Origin: Corallococcus sp. AS-1-6
GTDB lineage: Bacteria > Myxococcota > Myxococcia > Myxococcales > Myxococcaceae
Length of the DNA stretch: 64,000 bases
Assembly (NCBI RefSeq): GCF_020037015.1
Contig: NZ_JAIQDE010000014.1
Coordinates: 62,001 to 126,000, forward strand
Reading direction: 5' to 3'
The translations under genes were made by a program, and so were the position numbers. Positions 24,667 to 31,764 of this stretch are shown here, in pieces. The notes under the pieces were generated by a model. It saw only the letters and a list, made by a program, of their open reading frames with translations, ran no database searches and had not been told where the DNA came from. How positions within the stretch are numbered: position 1 is the first letter of the stretch; every line of letters begins with the position of its first letter.

Positions 24667-25236
24667 ATGGCTACTCAGAAGGTCGGCGGCGAGGTGGATG
24701 CCCAGTGCACCCGCTGCAAGATGAACCTGGCGCACACCATCCTCGCGATGGTGGGTCCGAAGATCGTGCGCGTCCGCTGCAACACCTGCGGCGGGGACCA
24801 CGCGTTCCGGGGCGCCGCGGGCGTCACGGACCGTCCCACCAAGGCCTCCACGACCCGCGCGCCCCGCGCGGCCTCTTCCAGCGGCGGCAGCACCCGCGCG
24901 GAGAAGGTGGTCATCTCCTTTGACGAGCAGCTCGCGGGCAAGGACATCGCGAGCGCGCCCAAGTACAGCCCCAAGGACACCTACAAGGTCGACCAGGTGC
25001 TCCACCACCCGACGTTCGGCGTGGGCCTGGTGACGGCGGTGCGCGGCGACAAGGTGGACCTCACCTTCCGCACGGACACCAAGACGCTGGTGCACGGCCG
25101 TGGCGGTCCGCCGACGGACAAGCCCGTCTTCAGTCCGCCGACGAACAAGCACACCGGCCCCGCGGACAAGCCCCAGGCCGAGCCCCCTCCGGAGGCGGAC
25201 CTGGCCGCTGAGACTTCCCTGCCTTCCGGGGATTGA
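24667..25236 (+). CDS. Zinc-ribbon protein with Tudor/CarD-like C-terminal motif
   Basis: This 189-residue protein carries two CxxC pairs (CTRC at 14-17, CNTC at about 37-40) forming a zinc ribbon, a basic, Ser/Gly/Ala-rich linker (about 55-80), then YKVDQVLHHPTFGVGLVTAV. That last stretch resembles the Tudor-like domain at the C-terminus of UvrD/PcrA helicases or the RNA-polymerase-interacting domain of CarD-like proteins. The tail is Pro/Glu rich. Such proteins occur widely in myxobacteria and may bind RNA polymerase; I infer a regulatory role only from the fold. It is divergent from the Mla operon and separated by 45 bases from the next gene, which runs the same way. Confidence 0.75.
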   Translation: MATQKVGGEVDAQCTRCKMNLAHTILAMVGPKIVRVRCNTCGGDHAFRGAAGVTDRPTKASTTRAPRAASSSGGSTRAEKVVISFDEQLAGKDIASAPKYSPKDTYKVDQVLHHPTFGVGLVTAVRGDKVDLTFRTDTKTLVHGRGGPPTDKPVFSPPTNKHTGPADKPQAEPPPEADLAAETSLPSGD

Positions 25237-25281
25237 CCCGGAGGCCGGAGCGGCGGTCAACTGGGGCGCTGGGTCTCCCGA

Positions 25282-26685
25282 ATGCGTCCGCCGCTCCCTC
25301 TCGCTCTCTGCCTCCTGCTGCTGGGTGCCGCCGTCGCACGGGCGGCTCCGCCGGAGGTGGAGGCGACGCCCGGGCGCGTGGTGCTCGGGGAGGACGTGGT
25401 CGTGGAGGTGCGGGTGCGGGTGCCCAAGGGCGCCGGCCCCGTGCGCGCGGCGGCCTCCTCCGGCACCTGGGAGCGGACGCGGGTGGAGGGCGGCGCCGAG
25501 CGCGTCTTCCGCTGGACGCCTCCGCCGGTGCGCTACCCGCTGTGGGCGGTGCTCTCGTTCTGGGTGGAGGACGGCCGCGCGCCGGAGGTCACCACCGTGC
25601 GGCTGCCGCTCCTGGGACGCACCACGCTGGACGTGTCCACGGCGCCGGGCGCGGAGGTGGTGGTCGCGGTGGGCGAGGCGCGCTTCGGCCCGGTGAAGGC
25701 GGACGGGCACGGGCGCGCGCAGGTGCCCGTGGAGGTGCCGCCGGACGCGACGGAGGCGCGCGTGCTCGCGACCCGGGGCACGCTCACCACGGATCGCCGC
25801 GCGCCGCTGGAGGTGCCCGCCGTGCGTCCGCTCGTCGCCGCGCTCACGCCGGATCCGCTGCCCGTGGAGGGCGGCGGCTGGCTGATCATCGCGGGCGCCG
25901 AGGAGCGGGTCCCCGCCTCGGCGCTGAGCGTGGAGGCGGAGGGCGCCGACGTGAAGCCGGTGGATCCGGAGCGCGCGCGCTACACGGTGCGCCCGCGCGC
26001 GGACGCGACGGACGTGTCCGTCACCGTGCGCTGGAGTGACGCGCCCGCCGGGGACGCGGTGCGGCTCCAGGGCGCGGTGAAGCCCGCCGACGCACGGCCC
26101 GCGGACGTGGTGCTCATCCCGGACGCCCCTGCCCTCTTCCCTGGGCACGGGGTCCAGGTCCCGGTGCCGCAGCCGTCGCTGTTCCTCCTGGGCGGCGCCG
26201 CGTTCGCGAGCGGCGCCAACGGGGGACCGCTGCTGGGGCTGGGCGTCACCGTGCCGCTGCCGCTGTGGCGCTGGCGCGTGGCGGCCGAGGCCGAGGCGGG
26301 CCTTCGTCACGCGAGCCTGGACGGACAGCAGGCCGGCACGCAGGTGCGCTCCCGCGTCTGGGGGATGCCCCTGCTTTTGTCCGCGCGGGTCACCCTTTTC
26401 CAGCGTGGTTCCTTTCAACTGGACGGCCGTGCAGGCGGCGGAGTGCTGGCTTTGAGCCATCACCTGTCGACGAAAGCCATTGAGGCCGGTGCCGTCTTTC
26501 CTGACGCCTTGGATGAGCGCAGAGTGCGCGCCATGGGATTCCTGGCCGCACAGGGCGCGTATGGCTTGGGCCGCTGGAGCGTCCTCACGGAGGTGCGCGC
26601 GGCCCTGGCGCCCGTGGAGACGCCGTCGCTGCGCGCCGAGCTGGGCGGCGTGTCCGTGTCCGCGGGGCTGAGGTTCGTGCCGTGA
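25282..26685 (+). CDS. Exported protein with Ig-like repeats and C-terminal barrel-like domain
   Basis: This 467-residue protein has a Sec signal peptide (MRPPLPLALCLLLLGAAVARA). Residues about 22-290 are beta-rich modules with Val/Pro/Glu composition. Residues about 305-467 have alternating small and hydrophobic residues typical of outer-membrane beta strands (FLLGGAAFASGANGG, RVTLFQRGSFQLDGR), ending in FVP. It probably resides in the outer membrane. The stop overlaps the next gene's ATG (TGATG), so a lipoprotein partner is co-translated. Family not recognised. Confidence 0.8.
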   Translation: MRPPLPLALCLLLLGAAVARAAPPEVEATPGRVVLGEDVVVEVRVRVPKGAGPVRAAASSGTWERTRVEGGAERVFRWTPPPVRYPLWAVLSFWVEDGRAPEVTTVRLPLLGRTTLDVSTAPGAEVVVAVGEARFGPVKADGHGRAQVPVEVPPDATEARVLATRGTLTTDRRAPLEVPAVRPLVAALTPDPLPVEGGGWLIIAGAEERVPASALSVEAEGADVKPVDPERARYTVRPRADATDVSVTVRWSDAPAGDAVRLQGAVKPADARPADVVLIPDAPALFPGHGVQVPVPQPSLFLLGGAAFASGANGGPLLGLGVTVPLPLWRWRVAAEAEAGLRHASLDGQQAGTQVRSRVWGMPLLLSARVTLFQRGSFQLDGRAGGGVLALSHHLSTKAIEAGAVFPDALDERRVRAMGFLAAQGAYGLGRWSVLTEVRAALAPVETPSLRAELGGVSVSAGLRFVP

Positions 26686-27521
26686 TGCGCGCGGGCCTGG
26701 CCACGGTGGGGCTGGCGGTGCTGGCGTGGGCCTGCTCGGGCGACCCGGCGGCGCTGCCCGACCCCACCATCGTCAGCGTGGAGCCCGCGACGCTGCCGGT
26801 GAACACGAGGGACGAAGACGTCACCGTGCGGTTCGACGCGCGCTACAGCGTGGCCGTGGACTACGGCGCGAAGAAGGTGGACGCGCGCATGGGCTCCGGC
26901 CGCGTCTGGGTGGATGAGCTGGAGGCGACGGTGTCGAGCTTCGACCCGGCGGGCGTCGCCATCGTGACGGTGCCCCGGGGGCTGGGCGCGGGCTCGCACG
27001 CGGTGCGCCTGCGACTGGAGGACGGGCGCGAGGCGGTGGCCGATGACGCCCTCACCCTGCGCCCCGCGGGACAGGAGGTCATCGACCCGCCCCCGGCGGA
27101 GGACGGAGGCGTGCTCATCCTCACGGACGCGGGCCCCATCTCCAGCGACTTCGACGGCGGGGTCGACACCACGGACGGCGGCCAGCGGGTGGACGCGGGC
27201 CCCGGGCCGGACGAGCCGATGCGCGAGGGCGACGTCACGGGCTTCAGCTTCGACGCCATCGACGGCACGCGCGTGAGCCGGACGCCCTTCGTCATCACGG
27301 TGCGCGCCCTGGGGCCCCGGGCCGGGCACTTCCAGGGCTCGGTGGAGCTGAGCGCGTCGCGCGGCACGGTGACGCCCTCCAAGATCGGCCCCTGCGAGGT
27401 CGGCGTCTGCAACGCGTACGTCGTCATGGACGCGCCCGCGGGCAACGTGCGCCTCACCGCGCTGAACAGCTTCGGCGCGACCGGCGAGTCCAACACGTTC
27501 CGGCTGGAGCCCGCCAGGTAG
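26685..27521 (+). CDS. Lipoprotein with IPT-like and Asp-rich regions
   Basis: This 278-residue protein has a lipobox (LAVLAWAC, Cys at about 17). An IPT/TIG-like domain follows (IVSVEPATLPVNTRDEDVTV). The middle is rich in Asp and Gly (DGGVDTTDGG), common in myxobacterial surface lipoproteins. The C-terminal beta domain contains a Cys pair (GPCEVGVC). ATG 26685 overlaps the preceding stop; a GTG at 26682 is also in frame. It likely acts with the upstream barrel-like protein on the cell surface. No enzymatic function is visible. The convergent pseudouridine synthase ends 9 bases downstream. Confidence 0.8.
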   Translation: MRAGLATVGLAVLAWACSGDPAALPDPTIVSVEPATLPVNTRDEDVTVRFDARYSVAVDYGAKKVDARMGSGRVWVDELEATVSSFDPAGVAIVTVPRGLGAGSHAVRLRLEDGREAVADDALTLRPAGQEVIDPPPAEDGGVLILTDAGPISSDFDGGVDTTDGGQRVDAGPGPDEPMREGDVTGFSFDAIDGTRVSRTPFVITVRALGPRAGHFQGSVELSASRGTVTPSKIGPCEVGVCNAYVVMDAPAGNVRLTALNSFGATGESNTFRLEPAR

Positions 27522-27530
27522 CGCCGCGCC

Positions 27531-28232
27531 TCACCCCGCCGCGCGCAGCAGCTCCAGCGTGCGCCGCATGTCCTCGGGCAGCGGCGCATCCACCCCGCGC
27601 GCTGGCAGCCCGGGCAACGCGGGCCACTCCACGCGCGCGGCATGCAGCGGCGTCCGGGCCAGCACCTCCGCGGTCCCCTGCCCTCCCAGGTCGCCCTCCG
27701 TGAGCGGCGCCTCGCGGCCGTACTGGTGGTCCACGAGCAGCGGGTGCCCCAGGGACAGCAGGTGCACGCGGATCTGATGCGTGCGGCCCGTCAAAGGCTC
27801 CGCCTCCACCAGCGACGCGCGCGCGAAGGTCTCCACCGGGCGCACCCGCGTGCGTGACGCCTTGGCGTCCGGCTCCTCCGGCCTGGCCACGCGCATGCGC
27901 CCCTTGCGGCCGGCGACGAGCGGCGCGTCCACCATCCGGGGCGCCTCCAGCCGGCCCTCCACCAGGGCGCGGTAGCGCTTGCGCACCTTGCCCGTCTCGA
28001 AGGCCTGGGACAGCGCGCGGTGCACGGCCGCGTCCAGCGCGAACACCAGCGCGCCGGACGTGTCGCGGTCCAACCGGTGCACCACGTAGACCTTGCGGCC
28101 CAGCGAGGCCTCCAGCGTGTCGCGCAGGGACGCGCCGCCCTCGCGGCCGGGGATGACGAGCACCCCGGCCGGCTTGTCCACCACCATCACGCCCGCGCCC
28201 TCGAAGAGGACGCGGGGAACGTCTCCGCTCAT
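27531..28232 (-). CDS. RluA-family pseudouridine synthase
   Basis: This 233-residue enzyme isomerises uridine to pseudouridine in RNA. The catalytic motif HRLDRDTSG (around 52-60) is intact, followed by the KRYRALVEG and GRTHQIRVHL motifs of the RluA/RluC/RluD group. There is no S4 RNA-binding domain, so it resembles RluA or TruC-like short forms. Its exact target (23S rRNA or tRNA) cannot be read from sequence. ATG 28232 overlaps the stop of the upstream M16-like gene as ATGA, so it is the last gene of the M16 operon. Confidence 0.92.
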   Translation of the reverse strand: MSGDVPRVLFEGAGVMVVDKPAGVLVIPGREGGASLRDTLEASLGRKVYVVHRLDRDTSGALVFALDAAVHRALSQAFETGKVRKRYRALVEGRLEAPRMVDAPLVAGRKGRMRVARPEEPDAKASRTRVRPVETFARASLVEAEPLTGRTHQIRVHLLSLGHPLLVDHQYGREAPLTEGDLGGQGTAEVLARTPLHAARVEWPALPGLPARGVDAPLPEDMRRTLELLRAAG

Positions 28233-29722
28233 TCGTAGTCCGACGCAGGCACGACGGTGATGGGGCCCAGCCCTTCCAGCAGCGGCTTCACCTCCGACGC
28301 CTTGCCCAGCACCACGATGACGGGCCGGTCCGCGAAGGCGTACTTCCTCGCGGCCGCGGCCACGTCCTTCGGCGTCACGGCGCGCAGCCGGTCGCGGAAC
28401 TTCTCCACCCAGTCGTCGCCCAGGCCGTGCATGCGCATGTCCGCGATGACGGAGGCCACGGACTCGTTGGTCTCCGTGCGCAGCGGGTACAGGCCGGCCA
28501 GGTAGCTCTGCGCGTCCTTCAGCTCACGGGGCTTGAGGCCGCCGTCGCGCACGCCGTGGATCTCCTTCAGCGCCACGTCGATGATCACCCGCGTGGACGC
28601 CGTCTTCGTGAACGTGGACAGCGCGAAGATGCCTGCCGCGCTCATCGTGTCGAAGTAGGAGCTGACGCCGTAGGTGAGGCCCCGGTTGACGCGGATCTCG
28701 TTCATCAGCCGCGACGTGAAGCCGCCGCCCAGCGCGATGTTCATCGCCGTGGCCGGGAAGTAGTCCTCGTGGCCCAGCCAGAAGCCGGGGCCGCCCAGGC
28801 GCACCTGGGACTGCGTCTGGTCCGGCTTGTCCACCAGCAGCACCGTGCCGGCCTTCGCCAGCGGCTCCTGCCTGCGGGGCAGCATCGGCTCCGCGTCGGG
28901 GCCGCCCGTCCAGCCGGCGAAGGCGCGCTCGGCCTCCGCGGCCACGGTCGCCGGGTCGAGGGCGCCCACCACCGTGAGCAGGGAGATCTTCGGCCCCATG
29001 CACTCGGCGTGGAAGCGGACCACGTCGTCGCGGGTGAAGGTGGACACGGTGCGCTTGTTGCCGCCCAGGTCGCGCCCGTACGGATGGTCCCCCCACACGG
29101 CGCGCGTGAAGGCGCGGTCCGCGATGGAGGACGGATCATCCAGGTCGTTGGCGAACTGCGCCAGCGCGCGCTCGCGGGCGTCCGCGACCTCCTTCTCCGG
29201 GAACGTGGGCTCGCGCACCACCTGCCCCAGCACGTCCAGCATCGCGGAGAAGTGCTCCGCCGGCGTGGTGAGGTAGACGGACAGCACGTCCTCGTTGACG
29301 CCCGCGTAGAGGCTGGCGCCCACGAACTCGATGGCTTCGCTGATGCCATCCGCGTCCATGCGCTTCGTGCCCCGGCGCAGCAGGCGCGCGGTGAAGTCCG
29401 CCAGGCCGTCCTTGCCCGGCGGATCCCACACGCCGCCCGCGCGCATCACCAGCCGCACGGAGACCAGCGGCAGCGGCCCGCGCTCGGCGGCGATGACCCT
29501 CAGGCCCGTGGACGTGGTGCTCTCATGCAGCGCGGGCAGCTTCAGCTCGCCGGTGGCGGCGGACTTCGGCGCCTGCGCGGCCTTCACCAGCTTCTTGGCC
29601 CGGGCCGGGACGGCCTTCTTCACCTGCGCGACCTTCTTGCGCGCGGCGGTGGCCTGCTTGCGCACGGCCTTGGCGGCCTTGCGGACGGTGTTCTTCACTT
29701 TGGCGATCTTTCGGGAGGCCAT
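28229..29722 (-). CDS. M16-family protein lacking the zinc-binding motif (non-catalytic partner)
   Basis: This 497-residue protein begins with a strongly basic Lys/Ala segment (about 5-55), resembling histone H1-like tails, followed by two M16 domains. The HxxEH zinc site expected near the start of the first M16 domain reads GLADFTARLLRRGT, so the metal ligands are missing. The second half retains the M16 R/Y region GLTYGVSSYF. In bacteria such proteins pair with an active M16 subunit. The active partner is the gene just upstream (5-base gap). ATG 29722 is chosen because GGAGG is 11 bases before it. It is probably cytoplasmic or periplasmic; no signal peptide is seen. Confidence 0.88.
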   Translation of the reverse strand: MASRKIAKVKNTVRKAAKAVRKQATAARKKVAQVKKAVPARAKKLVKAAQAPKSAATGELKLPALHESTTSTGLRVIAAERGPLPLVSVRLVMRAGGVWDPPGKDGLADFTARLLRRGTKRMDADGISEAIEFVGASLYAGVNEDVLSVYLTTPAEHFSAMLDVLGQVVREPTFPEKEVADARERALAQFANDLDDPSSIADRAFTRAVWGDHPYGRDLGGNKRTVSTFTRDDVVRFHAECMGPKISLLTVVGALDPATVAAEAERAFAGWTGGPDAEPMLPRRQEPLAKAGTVLLVDKPDQTQSQVRLGGPGFWLGHEDYFPATAMNIALGGGFTSRLMNEIRVNRGLTYGVSSYFDTMSAAGIFALSTFTKTASTRVIIDVALKEIHGVRDGGLKPRELKDAQSYLAGLYPLRTETNESVASVIADMRMHGLGDDWVEKFRDRLRAVTPKDVAAAARKYAFADRPVIVVLGKASEVKPLLEGLGPITVVPASDYE

Positions 29723-29727
29723 GGGGT

Positions 29728-31068
29728 TCAAGCCTCCGCCGCTTCGTCACCGGCCTCGTCGGCGCCGGCTTCGGGATGGAGGGTGACCACCGAGCGGCGC
29801 TCGGGGGCGAAGTACTTCGCGGCCACGGCCTTCACCTGCTCCGCGGTGACGGACGCGTAGAAGGTCGGCAGGGACAGGCCCTCACGCCAGTCGCCCAGCA
29901 GGGCCTCGTAGTGGCCCAGGGCGTGGCCCCGGCCGCTGTTGGTGGACAGCTCCCGCAGGTGGTCCGCGCGCAGGTTGTTCTTCGCCTTCTGCAGCTCCTT
30001 GTCGGAGACGCCCTCGCGCGCGAGCCGCTCCAGCTCCGCGTACAGCAGGGCCTCCACCTTCGCCGCGTCCGAGTCCGGCTTGAGCTCCAGGTAGAACAGG
30101 ATGGTGCCCGGGTCGATGCGCCAGCTCCAGTCGAGCATCACCGACACGGCGGCCTTCTGGTCATACACCAGGGACTTCACCAGCCGGCTGCCCTCGCCCT
30201 TGGTGAGGATGTACTGGACCACGTCCAGCACCAGCGTGTCCTCGTTGCTGGCGGCGGGGCCTCGGAAGCCGATCATCACGGACGGCGACTGCGCGGGGTG
30301 GCGCACCACGGCGCGGCGCTCGCCCTTCTGCTCCGGCTCCGCGTTGAGCACCGGCGCGGGCGTGGGGCCGCGCGGGATGTTCCCGTAGTACTTGCGCACC
30401 AGCGCGAGCGTCTTCTTCGGGTCGATGTCCCCGACGATGTAGAGCACCGCGTTGTTGGGCGCGTAGTACGTGCGGAAGTACTCCTGGCAGTCCTCGCGGG
30501 TGATGTTCTCGATGTCCGCCATCCACCCGATGACGGGCCAGCGGTACGCGTGCGCCTTGTAGACGAGCGTGCCCAGCTCCTCGTCCATCATGCCGGGGAT
30601 CTCGTTGTCCACGCGGACGCGGCGCTCCTCCATCACGACCTGGCGCTCGCTGGCCAGCGTCTGGTCGGAGATGCGCAGGGAGCGCATCCGGTCCGACTCC
30701 AGGTCGAGCACCGTCTCCAGCGCGTCCGCGCTGAAGTCGTCGTAGTACACGGTCATGTCATTGGACGTGTACGCGTTGGAGCGGCCGCCGTTGGACTCCA
30801 GCGTCTTGTCGAACATCTTGGGGCCGTACTTCTTCGCCCCGTTGAACATCATGTGCTCGAACAGGTGGCTGATGCCGGTGATGCCGGGCCGCTCGTTGCG
30901 GCTGCCCACCTGGAAGAAGGTGTAGAGGCTGACCACCGGGGCCTGGTGGTTCGCCAGCAGGCGGACCTTGAGGCCGTTGGGCAGCGTTGCCTCGTGAACG
31001 TCGAAGAGGGCGGCGAGGGTGGGGTCCACCGCGCGCACGGCGGTGGACCGCGGGGATGCCTTGGACAT
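29728..31068 (-). CDS. M16 zinc metallopeptidase (active subunit)
   Basis: This 446-residue protein has the inverted zinc motif HLFEHMMF (HxxEH) followed by the distal Glu in a conserved ERQVVMEERR block. It is therefore a catalytic pitrilysin/processing-peptidase-like enzyme. The substrate-binding R/Y pair is not as clear. The catalytic subunit and the inactive partner encoded next form a typical two-protein M16B arrangement for degrading peptides. ATG 31068 is preferred; a GTG three codons upstream is possible. It starts the operon with the inactive partner and the pseudouridine synthase. The upstream gene on the same strand is separated by 27 bases. Confidence 0.92.
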   Translation of the reverse strand: MSKASPRSTAVRAVDPTLAALFDVHEATLPNGLKVRLLANHQAPVVSLYTFFQVGSRNERPGITGISHLFEHMMFNGAKKYGPKMFDKTLESNGGRSNAYTSNDMTVYYDDFSADALETVLDLESDRMRSLRISDQTLASERQVVMEERRVRVDNEIPGMMDEELGTLVYKAHAYRWPVIGWMADIENITREDCQEYFRTYYAPNNAVLYIVGDIDPKKTLALVRKYYGNIPRGPTPAPVLNAEPEQKGERRAVVRHPAQSPSVMIGFRGPAASNEDTLVLDVVQYILTKGEGSRLVKSLVYDQKAAVSVMLDWSWRIDPGTILFYLELKPDSDAAKVEALLYAELERLAREGVSDKELQKAKNNLRADHLRELSTNSGRGHALGHYEALLGDWREGLSLPTFYASVTAEQVKAVAAKYFAPERRSVVTLHPEAGADEAGDEAAEA

Positions 31069-31095
31069 AGGTGCCACACCGTAACCACGGCGCGG

Positions 31096-31764
31096 CTAGA
31101 GATCCACGACACCTTCACGCAGGGCCATCACCACCGCGTCCACGTGGGAGTTGACGCCCATCTTCCGGTAGATATGCGACAGGTGCGTGCGCACCGTGCG
31201 CCGCTCCAGCGTCATCACCCGCCCCACCTCCGCGTTGGACAGGCCCTTGGCCACGTACCGGAGGACATCCAGCTCCACGGCCGTCAGCCCCCAGGGCAGC
31301 TCGGCGGGCTTCTTGGCGGGTTTGGCCTGGACGGACTGGAAGTAGTTCCAGAAGCGCCGGGCGATGATGGGCTCCAGCACGGTGCCCCCGTCCATGACCT
31401 CCTGGATGCCGGAGCGGATCTTCTCCGGCCCCACCCGCTTCACCAGGTAGCCGGACGCGCCGGCCTGGATGGCCTCGTAGACCTTCTGCTCGTCCTCGAA
31501 GGACGTGAGGATGAGGATCTCCACCTCCGGGGCGCGGCGCTTGACCTTCTGGGTCACCTGGATGCCGTTGAGGCTGGGGAGCTCCAGGTCCAGCAGGACG
31601 AGCTGCGGGCGTTCACGGACGATGTCGTCCACCGCCTGTTCGCCGTCCTGGGAGGTGCCCACGACCTCCAGCTCCGGAAAGGTGCCCAGCACCTTGACCA
31701 GGTTGCGCAGCAACTGGGGCTGGTCCTCGACGACGAAGATGCGCGTGCGCTCCACGGAACTCAC
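31096..31764 (-). CDS. NarL/FixJ-type response regulator
   Basis: This 222-residue protein has a receiver domain (about 5-120: VEDQPQL with its acidic residues, acceptor Asp in VLLDLELPSLNG, and Lys in YLVKRVG). A C-terminal LuxR-type helix-turn-helix follows (about 155-215), with the pattern LTAVELDVLRYVAKGLSNAEVG. It should bind DNA when phosphorylated. GTG 31764 overlaps the pseudokinase gene stop as GTGA, so translation is coupled. No histidine kinase is adjacent. Phosphorylation by Ser/Thr kinase systems or an orphan HK is possible; nothing in the sequence decides it. Confidence 0.92.
   Translation of the reverse strand: MSSVERTRIFVVEDQPQLLRNLVKVLGTFPELEVVGTSQDGEQAVDDIVRERPQLVLLDLELPSLNGIQVTQKVKRRAPEVEILILTSFEDEQKVYEAIQAGASGYLVKRVGPEKIRSGIQEVMDGGTVLEPIIARRFWNYFQSVQAKPAKKPAELPWGLTAVELDVLRYVAKGLSNAEVGRVMTLERRTVRTHLSHIYRKMGVNSHVDAVVMALREGVVDL

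Noticed and set aside
24607-26463. 618-codon minus-strand frame opposite the zinc-ribbon and exported-protein genes
   Set aside because: It is antisense to two real genes with ribosome binding site, signal peptide and zinc motifs.
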